Positions 1 to 6,528 of a stretch of 11,386 bases of DNA are shown in pieces (position 1 is the stretch's first letter; each line of letters starts with the position of its first letter). The translations under genes and the position numbers were made by a program. The notes below the pieces were generated by a model. It saw only the letters and a program-made list of their open reading frames with translations, had not been told where the DNA came from and ran no database searches. This stretch comes from HGM13010 sp934527315 (GTDB lineage Bacteria; Bacillota; Clostridia; Oscillospirales; Oscillospiraceae), in contig CAKTAK010000045.1 in the NCBI GenBank assembly GCA_934527315.1, forward strand, positions 1-11,386. Reading direction: 5' to 3'.

Positions 1-221
1 GAATTTGATTGGTTACTTTTCACATTGTGTCAGTTTTTACGGCGCTTTTTTGTCCATTTTGACAACATCATTCTGCAAGTTATTTTTTCTCCGCTTGCAA
101 AATCGTTCTATTTTTTGTGGAATTTGACAAAATTTTGACGATAGATTTTCGTTAATAAAAATGCAATTTTCATTGATTTTGTGCATAGTTCACGAGAATT
201 CTTCCACGCTCCGAAATAGCC
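1..221. other. AT-rich intergenic region, no gene seen
   Basis: This T-rich stretch upstream of the first gene holds no convincing coding frame. It has several TTGACA-like hexamers (59-64, 124-129, 135-140), but none has a good -10 partner at 16-18 bp. A 6-bp inverted repeat (TGCAAG 76-81 / CTTGCA 96-101) lacks a following T-run on either strand, so I do not call it a terminator. The upstream neighbour lies outside the window. Confidence 0.6.
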
Positions 222-250
222 TTGCCTTTCCCTGCAAAGTAGTGTAGAAT
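222..250 (+). promoter_or_regulatory. Sigma-A-type promoter of the E2-like gene
   Basis: A -35 box TTGCCT (222-227) and a -10 box TAGAAT (245-250) are separated by exactly 17 bp. Transcription would start near 257, about 43 nt before the chosen ATG at 300. This also means the in-frame ATG at 255 could barely be translated, which supports the later start. Confidence 0.6.
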
Positions 251-299
251 ATTTGTGTATGCAAAAAACTTGAATTCGATACAACGGAGTGTTAGATAT

Positions 300-1148
300 A
301 TGAATCATACCACAGCCGCCGTCAACGGCGGTCGGGAAGGTCGGGTTATCCAGAACCTTTCCGTGCAGGATCGCTTTATTCCTTACTATGTCCGCAGCCC
401 TCAGGCTGCGCAGAATTTTTATGAGGACCTTTTGGACCTCACAGACGCCGAAGTTTGGCTGCGCAGCCGGGCAATCGGGGAGTTTGCCAATCTGAATCTG
501 CTGCATCTGGTTTTGGCTGCTTATGTGCGGACCGTGGCTGTGATGCCCGGCATCAACCGATACATTTCCGGCGGTAAATTATACGCCCGCAACGGCATTA
601 CCGTGGTCATCAGCGCCGCAAAAAATGAGTCCGACCGCCGTTCCGCCCGGTTCGTCAAGGTAGACTTCACCCCCAACGATACCATTTATGATGTATACCG
701 GAAGGTCGGCGCTGCGGTGCAGCAGTTGAAAGCCGGCAATAGTTTGGCTACCGCTACACCTTTCCCCGAAAGTCTGCTGAAAATGCCCCGTCTCTTCATT
801 CACTTCGCATTCTGGTGTCTGCGGAAGTTGGACGAATACGATCGGCTGCCCGTGAAGTATCGGGATTGCAGCCCGTATCACGGTTCTCTGCTCATCAGCT
901 CTTTGGCTGCGCACGGCGTTCGCCCCACTTACATGAGTTTGGGCGATTTCGGTCATCTGCCCATGAGTCTGTCCATCAGCACCAACACCATGGGAGACCG
1001 CCGGGCATTGAGTTTCCGGGTGGTTTATGACAGCCGGGTGGCCGATGTATATTATTTCACAGAGGCATTTAAGTATTTCAAGCAGGTTCTGAATAACCCC
1101 GCACTGTTGGAGCAGGGTCCCGAAACCGTGTTTGAGGATATTTTCTAA
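300..1148 (+). CDS. Stand-alone E2-like acyltransferase-fold protein, catalytic motif degenerate
   Basis: 282 aa. It resembles the catalytic domain of 2-oxoacid dehydrogenase E2 / chloramphenicol acetyltransferase-fold enzymes over nearly its whole length. Residues 64-105 match the early helix and the proline-asparagine region (PGINRY 83-88). Residues 194-227 match the Ser/Thr-rich strand and the following loop (HGSLLISSL). Residues 240-270 match the C-terminal DHRxxDG segment and helix. No lipoyl or E3-binding domain is present, unlike full E2 chains. The catalytic motif reads D244-S245-R246-V247-A248-D249-V250, so the general-base His is Ser and the Gly is Val. Classical acyl transfer to CoA is therefore unlikely, and the role is unknown. 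The ATG at 300 is chosen because CGGAG (285-289) sits 10 nt upstream; the in-frame ATG at 255 has no such site. It is monocistronic, with its own promoter and terminator. Confidence 0.8.
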   Translation: MNHTTAAVNGGREGRVIQNLSVQDRFIPYYVRSPQAAQNFYEDLLDLTDAEVWLRSRAIGEFANLNLLHLVLAAYVRTVAVMPGINRYISGGKLYARNGITVVISAAKNESDRRSARFVKVDFTPNDTIYDVYRKVGAAVQQLKAGNSLATATPFPESLLKMPRLFIHFAFWCLRKLDEYDRLPVKYRDCSPYHGSLLISSLAAHGVRPTYMSLGDFGHLPMSLSISTNTMGDRRALSFRVVYDSRVADVYYFTEAFKYFKQVLNNPALLEQGPETVFEDIF

Positions 1149-1164
1149 TCGAATCGTAATCAGC

Positions 1165-1201
1165 AAGGTCAGCCGCAAATTTTCCGCGGCTGACCTTTTT
1201 T
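1165..1201 (+). terminator. Intrinsic terminator of the E2-like gene
   Basis: A perfect 12-bp stem (1165-1176 with 1186-1197) with a 9-nt loop is followed by six T (1196-1201), 16 nt after the stop codon. The next gene is convergent and ends at 1204. On the minus strand only two T follow the stem, so it works mainly rightward. Confidence 0.9.
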
Positions 1202-1203
1202 CA

Positions 1204-1788
1204 TCAATATTGCTCCGGGTGACTGGAATAGCACAGATACGTGGTTCCCAACGTGGAATCCGTCAGTTTTTGAAACACTCCGCTGCCCAAAGTGCCGTTG
1301 GACTGAAATACCACCGACGGCTCATTCAGCACCCGCTCCCCGCACAGCAGCCGCAGCGCAATTTCCGCGCACAAACGGCTGGGCTGCAAATTCCGGAAGT
1401 ACCGGGTATTCCCGCCGTATTGCCCCGGCTGCATCACCACTTCCCGAACGGTATTGGGAAACTCTCCGGACGCCACACGATTCAGCACCACTTCTCCCAC
1501 GCTCATTTTCCAAGTTTCGGAAAGCCAGTTGCTCCCCGCCTCCTGATAAATCACTTTGGAAAGCAGCTGCAAATCCTCAAATGCCACTTTAAGATGCCCG
1601 GTTTCTTCCTTGTCGATTTTTTCGTTCCGCATCTGCTCCGCCGCGTATCCCCCGGTCACATCACCGGCAGCAACCGCGTCCAACATAGCCGCCATATAAT
1701 CCCGCTCCGGGTCATACGCCGCCATCGCAGGGGCAGAAATACTCAAACACAGGGTAACCGTCAATGCGAACAAGATGATTTTCTTCAA
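1204..1788 (-). CDS. Secreted SleB/CwlJ-type cell wall hydrolase
   Basis: 194 aa. Residues 1-23 form a Sec signal peptide (Lys-Lys, hydrophobic core, SAPAMA cleavage site). The C-terminal part, from about residue 70, matches the Hydrolase_2 (SleB/CwlJ) family: IYQEAG with the presumed catalytic Glu83, VVLNRV, the FPNTVREVV segment and a PGQY motif. These enzymes cleave spore cortex or vegetative peptidoglycan outside the membrane. Residues 25-65 are a short charged linker; there is no PG_binding_1 repeat as in classical SleB, so this is the short form. The start is TTG at 1788, because AAAGGAGG lies 9 nt upstream. An ATG at 1795 is in another frame and only 2 nt from that site. It lies downstream of the Na/Pi transporter but is separated from it by a probable terminator. 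Whether it acts in germination or growth cannot be told from sequence. Confidence 0.88.
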   Translation of the reverse strand: MKKIILFALTVTLCLSISAPAMAAYDPERDYMAAMLDAVAAGDVTGGYAAEQMRNEKIDKEETGHLKVAFEDLQLLSKVIYQEAGSNWLSETWKMSVGEVVLNRVASGEFPNTVREVVMQPGQYGGNTRYFRNLQPSRLCAEIALRLLCGERVLNEPSVVFQSNGTLGSGVFQKLTDSTLGTTYLCYSSHPEQY

Positions 1789-1797
1789 AATCCATGT

Positions 1798-1805
1798 CCT
1801 CCTTT
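1798..1805 (-). promoter_or_regulatory. Ribosome binding site deciding a TTG start
   Basis: AAAGGAGG on the minus strand (1805 to 1798) is the strongest Shine-Dalgarno in the window. It is 9 nt from the TTG at 1788 that begins a perfect signal peptide. The nearer ATG (1795) is at 2 nt spacing and out of frame. Confidence 0.85.
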
Positions 1806-1883
1806 GGAATTCTTGTGAAACCGCGACCCTTTACAAGGTACACGCTCTCATTGTATGAGCCTTTCTTTCCAATTATTCCCCGG

Positions 1884-1923
1884 GAAAACAAATCACACCC
1901 CCGGAACGGTTCCGAGAGTGTGA
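1884..1923 (-). terminator. Probable terminator of the Na/Pi transporter gene
   Basis: Read on the minus strand, a hairpin 31 nt downstream of the stop has a 6-bp outer stem (1918-1923 with 1893-1898) and an inner palindromic GGAAC/GTTCC part. Two mismatches separate the two stem parts. The hairpin is followed by a T-rich ATTTGTTTT tract (1892 to 1884). Confidence 0.6.
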
Positions 1924-1954
1924 TAGGAATACATTATAATTGTAGGATAGCCCT

Positions 1955-3712
1955 TTATGCAGATTCTTCCACCAACGCATATTTCTTTGCATAGTCGCTG
2001 TACATCTGTGCAAACTTCCGGTCTCCCAGCTTGACATTTTCCATGTAAGCATGCAGTTCAATGGTGTGGTTGGCATTTTCGATGACCCGCCCCGCAATGT
2101 TGGAGCAGTGGTCCGCCACACGTTCCAAGCTGTTCAGCAAATCCGCCCACACAAAGCCCAACTCAATGGTGCAGGTGCCGTTCTGCAAACGGAGAATGTG
2201 CCGCATTCTCAGCTGTTCTTTCAGCGTATCCACCACTTCTTCCAAGGGCTCCACCTGTTTTGCCAGTTTCACATCATTGGTTTCATAGGCTTTCAGGGAC
2301 AAATCCAGAATTTCCGATACTGCGCTGCACATGATCTTCAGTTCCTTCTGCGCCGCGGGGGAGAAACTGATTCCCTTTTCCCGCATCTCTTCCGCAGACC
2401 CCAGAATGTTCACCGCGTGGTCCGCAATCCGCTCGTAGTCGCCAATGAGATGCAGCAGCTCCGCCGTTTCCAAACGGTCCGAATCGCTGAGGGAATGGCT
2501 GCTGAGCTTTACCAGATAATCCCCCAAGGTGTCCTCGTAACGATCGGTTTTGTCTTCCGCCGCCCGAATGGTTTCCGCCGTTTTTCCGGAGTAATTCTCC
2601 AGCATTTCCATAGAATCCTTCAATGCCCGGTCGGCAAGACTTGCCATTTGGTCCACAATGCGGCGGCACTGTGCAATTGCCACCGCCGGTGCAGCCATCA
2701 AACGTTCGTCCAGCTCTTCCACATCGTCGGTTGTATTGTCTTCCCGCACCACCAGATAAGCCAGCTTTTCCAGAACACCGGACATGGGCAGCAGCAGCGC
2801 CGTGCAGAGAATATTGAACGCGCTGTGAATCACGGCAATTCCCATTTGGTTGGCGGATTCGTCCAGAATCGGCAGCACCACCAGAGACTTTACCGCGCAG
2901 AACACCGTCAGCCACACCACCGTGCCAATGATATTGAACAGCAGATGCACCACAGCCGTCCGGCGGGCATTTTTATTGGTGCCCACGGAAGACAGCATTG
3001 CCGTGACGCAGGTGCCGATATTCTGACCCATGATGATGGGAACCGCGGTCAAATAGGTAATCTGTCCCGTTGTGGACAGCGCCTGCAAAATGCCCACAGA
3101 CGCGGAGCTGGATTGAATCACAGCCGTCAGCAGAGCGCCGGCGAACACGCCCAGAACAGGGTTGGAGAACATCAGCAGAATGTTCCGGAATTCCGGCACG
3201 TCACGCAGTCCGGAAACTGCCCCGCTCATGGTTTCCATGCCGGTCATCAGTGTGGCAAAGCCCAAAAGAATCATGCCCACATCTTTCTTTTTGGGACTTT
3301 TGGAAAACATATAGCAGACAATGCCAATCAGCGCCAAAATGGGGGTAAAGGACGTCGGTTTCAGCATGGTTACCAGAAAACTGTCTCCGCTGATGCCGGA
3401 AAGGCTCAGCAGCCACGCAGTCACCGTGGTGCCCACATTTGCGCCCATAATCACGTTAATGGCTTGTTTCAGCGTCATCAAGCCGGAGTTTACAAAGCCC
3501 ACCACCATCACTGTGGTCGCACTGGAGCTCTGAATCACCGCCGTAACACCCAGACCCAGTAAAAATCCGGTGAGTTTATTCCCGGTAATTTTTCCCAAAA
3601 TGGTTTTCAATCGGCTCCCGGCGCATTTTTCCAACGCCTCGCCCATAATGTTCATACCGAACAGGAACAGACACAAGCCTCCGATAAGCGTCAGCCCGTC
3701 ATAAATGGTCAT
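1955..3712 (-). CDS. Na/phosphate cotransporter family protein with PhoU-like C-terminal domain
   Basis: 585 aa. The N-terminal half is an inner-membrane NptA/SLC34-like transporter with two inverted Na_Pi_cotrans repeats. Each carries the substrate motif: QSSSAT at 61-66 and QSSSAS at 200-205, each followed by an MGxNxGT signature (89-95, 228-234). The C-terminal third (about 340-585) is a PhoU-type helical bundle with two ExxRxxDH-like motifs, YERIADH (426-432) and LERVADH (529-535). The expected role is Na-coupled phosphate uptake. The start is the ATG at 3712, with AAAGGG 7-8 nt upstream and an immediate transmembrane helix. The 44 residues upstream in frame are Cys-rich and overlap the Pho boxes and terminator, so they are not coding. 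It sits just downstream of a PhoR-like kinase gene, behind a terminator and its own Pho box array, which points to phosphate-starvation control. Confidence 0.93.
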   Translation of the reverse strand: MTIYDGLTLIGGLCLFLFGMNIMGEALEKCAGSRLKTILGKITGNKLTGFLLGLGVTAVIQSSSATTVMVVGFVNSGLMTLKQAINVIMGANVGTTVTAWLLSLSGISGDSFLVTMLKPTSFTPILALIGIVCYMFSKSPKKKDVGMILLGFATLMTGMETMSGAVSGLRDVPEFRNILLMFSNPVLGVFAGALLTAVIQSSSASVGILQALSTTGQITYLTAVPIIMGQNIGTCVTAMLSSVGTNKNARRTAVVHLLFNIIGTVVWLTVFCAVKSLVVLPILDESANQMGIAVIHSAFNILCTALLLPMSGVLEKLAYLVVREDNTTDDVEELDERLMAAPAVAIAQCRRIVDQMASLADRALKDSMEMLENYSGKTAETIRAAEDKTDRYEDTLGDYLVKLSSHSLSDSDRLETAELLHLIGDYERIADHAVNILGSAEEMREKGISFSPAAQKELKIMCSAVSEILDLSLKAYETNDVKLAKQVEPLEEVVDTLKEQLRMRHILRLQNGTCTIELGFVWADLLNSLERVADHCSNIAGRVIENANHTIELHAYMENVKLGDRKFAQMYSDYAKKYALVEESA

Positions 3713-3761
3713 AACAGCACCCTTTCCCACACTTTTACACAGATTTTTAGATTCTGGGAAA

Positions 3762-3817
3762 AGTGTAGCACAGCGACTGTAAAATGCATTATCAGCAGTT
3801 TGTAAAATCCATGTAAA
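3762..3817 (-). promoter_or_regulatory. Pho box array and promoter of the Na/Pi transporter gene
   Basis: On the minus strand TTTACA occurs at 3817-3812 and 3806-3801 (exactly 11 bp period, 5-bp spacer) and again at 3783-3778. A weak copy CTGATA (3795-3790) is in 11-bp phase with the first two. This fits the PhoP/PhoB pattern of TT(A/C/T)ACA-like repeats on one face of the helix. A candidate -10, TACACT (3767-3762), lies 10 bp downstream of the last repeat, and no good -35 is present, as is usual for activator-dependent promoters. The binding protein is inferred, not seen. Confidence 0.65.
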
Positions 3818-3834
3818 ATTGCAGCAACGGCAGC

Positions 3835-3869
3835 AAAAACGCACAGTGATTTTGATGTCACTGTGCGTT
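3835..3869 (-). terminator. Terminator of the histidine kinase gene
   Basis: A perfect 12-bp stem (3858-3869 with 3838-3849) with an 8-nt loop begins 5 nt after the kinase stop codon on the minus strand. It runs into TTTTT (3839 to 3835). It separates the kinase from the Na/Pi transporter gene. Confidence 0.9.
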
Positions 3870-3874
3870 CCGTT

Positions 3875-5518
3875 TTACAATTTCTCCGGGAAGATGACCG
3901 TAATCGTTGTGCCCTTCCCCGGTGTGCTTTCCATACGCAGCTCCGCATTGTGATACTGCGCAGCATGCTTGACAATGGACAATCCCAAGCCGGTGCCCCC
4001 CACTTCTTTGGAGTGGCTCTTATCCACCCGGTAAAACCGTTCAAACACCCGGTTTTGGTCTCCGTAGGGAATTCCGATGCCCGTATCCGCCACGCTGAGC
4101 TTTGTCTTGCTCCCCGCTCGTTCTATATGTACCTTCACCGTTCCGCCGGATACATTATATTTAATGGCATTGTCGCACAGATTGTAAATCATTTCGTCCA
4201 AAATCTGCCGTGCGCCCTGCACCGCGCAATGCTGCCCGGTCACGGAAATGTGAATTCCGTGGCGCACCGCCTCCGGCGCCAATCGGTCCGCAATTTCCAT
4301 GGACAAATCGTACAAGTCCACCGGTTCCTCCGGATAGGTGCTGCCCTCGTCCAGTTTGGACAATTTCAGAATATCCCCCACCAAATCCGTCAAGCGATGG
4401 GATTCCCGATAAATATCTCCGGCAAATTCCTTCATTTTGTCCGGCGGCACCAAACCGTCCTTCATCAGCTCCGCGAATCCGGAAATGGAAGTCAAGGGCG
4501 TTTTCAGTTCGTGGGATACATTGGCCGTAAACTCCCGGCGGAGCTGCTCCCGCTGCTCTTTTTCCGTCACATCGATCAGAAACAACACGCCGCCGTTGAC
4601 CTGCCCGGACACAATCACCGGGTTGGATACCAGCTGATAAATCCGGCCGTTCTGTTCCAACAGCTGCTCGCTGTGCTGTCCGGTCAATGCCGCCTCTGCC
4701 GCTTGTTTCAGCGCTGCCGATTCATTCAGCCGCAGCTCCTTCTGATTTCCCTGCCGGAAAAACCGCTCCGCGCTGTGGTTGCTGGACAAAATCGCGCCCC
4801 GTTGGTCCAACAGAATGAACCCTTCCTGCATATTTTCCGTAATGGCATTGAACTCCCGCTGTTTCCGGCTCAATTCGTCCATCTGCCGATGAATGGTCCG
4901 ATTCTGTTCATTCAGCCGCTGCACCATGGGTTTCAGTTCCGGGTAAACCCCGCTCTCCTCCGGGTGGTCCAGAGAAATTTCATTCAGCGGCTTGGTGATT
5001 TTCCGGGACAAATGAGAGGCCAATGCCCCGCTGCAAACCAGTGCCAGCAGAAACACCCAGAGAATGGGTCCAATCATACCCAACAGCAGCGTCAGCACGG
5101 TATTCTGGGTGCAAGACAGCCGCACCACCGTTCCGTCTGCCGCCTGCAGCGCATAATACAAGGTCTTTTCCAGATAAATATCGGAATAGTGCTCGCTTTT
5201 GCCGAATCCGTTGGCCAAAGCCTCCTGAAACTCCTCCCGATTGCTGTGGTTTTCCATAGTGCCCGCGTCCGCCGCACTGTCATACAGCACCCTGCCGTCC
5301 GCAGCAATCCATGTCAGTCGGTTGGACAGCTCCAGATCAGAAAAGAATTTCTCTCCGCCGCTTGCCTCGCCCTGCGCCGCCAGAATTGCCTCGCTTTCCA
5401 GTTCGTTGTACACCCGACTCTCGAAATATTCATACATCGTGCCCATAAAAATGGTCACGCACAATGCAAATACCAAGGTGCTCACCAGTACCATATTTTT
5501 GAAAATCTTCCCGGTCAT
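3875..5518 (-). CDS. PhoR-like membrane sensor histidine kinase
   Basis: 547 aa, complete. TM1 is about 8-26, followed by an extracytoplasmic sensor region of about 27-140 and TM2 about 141-165. A HAMP-like segment starts at 171 (RKITKPLNEI). A PAS domain covers about 222-318 (ENMQEGFILLD). HisKA has the SHELKTP box, with the phospho-accepting His336. HATPase_c has N box NLCDNAIKYN (446-455), G1 DTGIGIP (478-484), F box FERFYRVD and G2 GTGLGLS (508-514). TM-sensor-TM-HAMP-PAS-HisKA order is that of PhoR/WalK-type kinases. A Pho box in its own promoter and a Na/Pi transporter next to it favour PhoR. The ATG at 5518 is chosen because AAGGGGAA lies 6 nt upstream. No response regulator gene is adjacent: upstream is a terminator and carbonic anhydrase, so the partner must be elsewhere. 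The signal it senses cannot be read from sequence. Confidence 0.9.
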   Translation of the reverse strand: MTGKIFKNMVLVSTLVFALCVTIFMGTMYEYFESRVYNELESEAILAAQGEASGGEKFFSDLELSNRLTWIAADGRVLYDSAADAGTMENHSNREEFQEALANGFGKSEHYSDIYLEKTLYYALQAADGTVVRLSCTQNTVLTLLLGMIGPILWVFLLALVCSGALASHLSRKITKPLNEISLDHPEESGVYPELKPMVQRLNEQNRTIHRQMDELSRKQREFNAITENMQEGFILLDQRGAILSSNHSAERFFRQGNQKELRLNESAALKQAAEAALTGQHSEQLLEQNGRIYQLVSNPVIVSGQVNGGVLFLIDVTEKEQREQLRREFTANVSHELKTPLTSISGFAELMKDGLVPPDKMKEFAGDIYRESHRLTDLVGDILKLSKLDEGSTYPEEPVDLYDLSMEIADRLAPEAVRHGIHISVTGQHCAVQGARQILDEMIYNLCDNAIKYNVSGGTVKVHIERAGSKTKLSVADTGIGIPYGDQNRVFERFYRVDKSHSKEVGGTGLGLSIVKHAAQYHNAELRMESTPGKGTTITVIFPEKL

Positions 5519-5561
5519 CGTGCATTCCCCTTTACATTTTACAATTGCTTTCTTTGCCCAC

Positions 5562-5617
5562 ATTATACACGGCTTGTTCCCGGTAAGGAACCCGCTTTTC
5601 CGTAAAGTTCTTGTAAA
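5562..5617 (-). promoter_or_regulatory. Kinase promoter with Pho box
   Basis: On the minus strand a perfect -10 TATAAT (5567-5562) has a poor -35 TTCCTT (5590-5585) at 17 bp. Ten bp further upstream lie TTTACA (5617-5612) and TTTACG (5606-5601), with an 11-bp period and 5-bp spacer, the same design as upstream of the Na/Pi transporter. A weak -35 with an upstream Pho box suggests activated, autoregulated expression. Confidence 0.6.
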
Positions 5618-5635
5618 ATCTACTGCAAAACGGAC

Positions 5636-5671
5636 AAAACGGCCCGGAAGACGTGAATCTCCGAGCCGTTT
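5636..5671 (-). terminator. Terminator of the carbonic anhydrase gene
   Basis: Eleven nt after the stop on the minus strand, a stem of 7 bp plus 4 bp with one mismatch (5660-5671 with 5637-5648, 11-nt loop) runs into TTTT (5639 to 5636). The other side carries six T (5674-5679), so it may also stop rightward transcription. Confidence 0.75.
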
Positions 5672-5681
5672 GCTTTTTTCA

Positions 5682-6230
5682 TCATTCCGTTTCCAGAGGC
5701 GTCAGCTTTCCGGTTTCCGTGTCAATCACATACCCGCGAATGACAACGTCTTGGGGCATCAGCGGATGGTGCCGCAGCAGCTCCACCGTCTCTTCCACGG
5801 AACATTCCACCGAATCAAAGCCCCGCAGCCATGCCTCAAAGTCAATGCCGCAGTATTTCATCATGTCAATGTGGTCCTGAGAAACGCCCCGCTGAATCAG
5901 ATGCTGAATCATCATTTCCGCATTGATGTGCGCCACGCCGCAGTCCGTGTGTCCAATGACCATCACTTCCTCCACGCCCAGCTCCACAATGCCAACCAGC
6001 AGACTGCGCACCGCGCTGTCAAAAGGACCAGTAATCATACCGCCGGCATTTTTAATCATCTTCACATCGCCGTTTTTAATGCCCAGTGCAGCCGGCAGCA
6101 GCTCCACCAACCGGGTATCCATGCAGGTCAGAATGGCAATTTTCTTATCCGGGTACTTACTGGTGGTAAATTTTTTATATTCTTCGTTCGCCACAAACTG
6201 TTCGTTGTAGGCAAGCATTTCATCAATCAT
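5682..6230 (-). CDS. Beta-class carbonic anhydrase
   Basis: 182 aa. It catalyses reversible hydration of CO2 to bicarbonate and is presumably cytoplasmic, as no signal peptide is seen. The beta-class zinc site is complete: Cys36 with the CMDTR motif (Cys36, Asp38, Arg40), and His94 and Cys97 in HTDCG (94-98). The length and the LPAALGIKNGD region match the short Firmicutes form (YtiB-like). The ATG at 6230 is chosen because AAAGGA lies 9 nt upstream. The 32 upstream in-frame residues overlap the promoter at 6264-6292, so they are not coding. It is monocistronic and divergent from the riboswitch-controlled permease. Confidence 0.93.
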   Translation of the reverse strand: MIDEMLAYNEQFVANEEYKKFTTSKYPDKKIAILTCMDTRLVELLPAALGIKNGDVKMIKNAGGMITGPFDSAVRSLLVGIVELGVEEVMVIGHTDCGVAHINAEMMIQHLIQRGVSQDHIDMMKYCGIDFEAWLRGFDSVECSVEETVELLRHHPLMPQDVVIRGYVIDTETGKLTPLETE

Positions 6231-6263
6231 AAAAGCGTGTCCTTTCCATAGAATACTACCAAG

Positions 6264-6292
6264 ACTATACAATATCTCCCGGTAAAATGCAA
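6264..6292 (-). promoter_or_regulatory. Promoter of the carbonic anhydrase gene
   Basis: On the minus strand a -35 TTGCAT (6292-6287) and a -10 TATAGT (6269-6264) are 17 bp apart. Transcription would start about 27 nt before the ATG. Confidence 0.65.
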
Positions 6293-6319
6293 TTCGTTCT
6301 GAGAATCTCGAAAAAACAT

Positions 6320-6348
6320 TTGACAAGAAATTCCGTTCGTGCTATGCT
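6320..6348 (+). promoter_or_regulatory. Promoter of the riboswitch-permease transcript
   Basis: Consensus -35 TTGACA (6320-6325), a 17-bp spacer and -10 TATGCT (6343-6348). The predicted start is near 6355, three bases before the first paired base of the riboswitch, which fits a leader that begins with aptamer stem P1. Confidence 0.85.
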
Positions 6349-6357
6349 TTCTTAACA

Positions 6358-6463
6358 ATAAAAGGGAGTAGTTTGCGCGAATACTGCGCCGTGCGGTTCG
6401 TCAATCCCGCTCGTAAGAGCCGGACCGCCGGGAACATTTTTTTGTTTGTAACGAGACTTTTAT
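6358..6463 (+). promoter_or_regulatory. yybP-ykoY family manganese riboswitch aptamer
   Basis: The leader shows the conserved parts of the yybP-ykoY (Mn2+-sensing) aptamer in order. P1 is ATAAAAG (6358-6364) paired with CTTTTAT (6457-6463). The L1 signature GGGAGTAG is at 6364-6371. A GC-rich P2 hairpin lies at 6375-6389. P3 pairs GCGGT (6393-6397) with ACCGC (6424-6428). The L3 signature TCGTCAAT is at 6398-6405, with the upper P3 stem GCTC/GAGC closed by a GTAA tetraloop (6409-6420). A short P4 (6433-6446) is followed by a junction ending ACGAGAC. The known family docks L1 on L3 around Mn2+. The assignment rests on motif order and pairing recognised by eye; a covariance-model search would settle it. 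Confidence 0.88.
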
Positions 6464-6495
6464 CTCAGAACCATTCTGCGGTAAGGGTCTTTTTT
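6454..6495 (+). terminator. Riboswitch expression platform: intrinsic terminator overlapping P1
   Basis: AGACTTTTATC (6454-6464) pairs with GGTAAGGGTCT (6480-6490) in 11 bp including three G-U pairs. An inner CAGAA/TTCTG stem (6466-6470 / 6474-6478) extends the hairpin, and six T follow (6490-6495). Bases 6457-6463 are also the 3' strand of aptamer P1, so the two structures exclude each other. Ligand binding should hold P1 and allow read-through (an ON switch). A third hairpin, CGGTAAG (6479-6485) with CTTGCCG (6496-6502), could compete with the terminator's 3' arm. Confidence 0.8.
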
Positions 6496-6528
6496 CTTGC
6501 CGTAAAACACAAAAGGAGCGTAAAAAAC

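Noticed and set aside
76..101. TGCAAG/CTTGCA inverted repeat in the left intergenic region
   Set aside because: The stem is only 6 bp with a 14-nt loop and no T-run follows on either strand.
1814..1839. Imperfect inverted repeat (CTTGT/ACAAG arms) in the SleB leader
   Set aside because: The stem has a mismatch and a 9-nt loop, with no T-run and no second copy, so there is no support for a function.
1840..1885. Possible sporulation sigma-G promoter before the SleB-type gene (GAATA and CATACAA on the minus strand)
   Set aside because: The spacing is 16 bp rather than the expected 17-18 and the -10 has a mismatch. It is suggestive because of the gene's family but too weak to call.
2051..3562. 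Long open frame on the plus strand (about 500 codons) opposite the Na/Pi transporter
   Set aside because: It is rich in His, Gln and Arg with no domain, which is typical of the antisense of a GC-biased real gene. The minus-strand frame has full transporter and PhoU motifs.
3863..5605. Long open frame on the plus strand opposite the histidine kinase
   Set aside because: The minus-strand product has every kinase box. The plus frame is a His/Gln-rich shadow that also runs through two terminators and a promoter.
6373..6528. N-terminal extension of the permease through the leader
   Set aside because: This segment is the riboswitch and terminator. The hydrophobic protein begins at 6529 behind AAAAGGAG.
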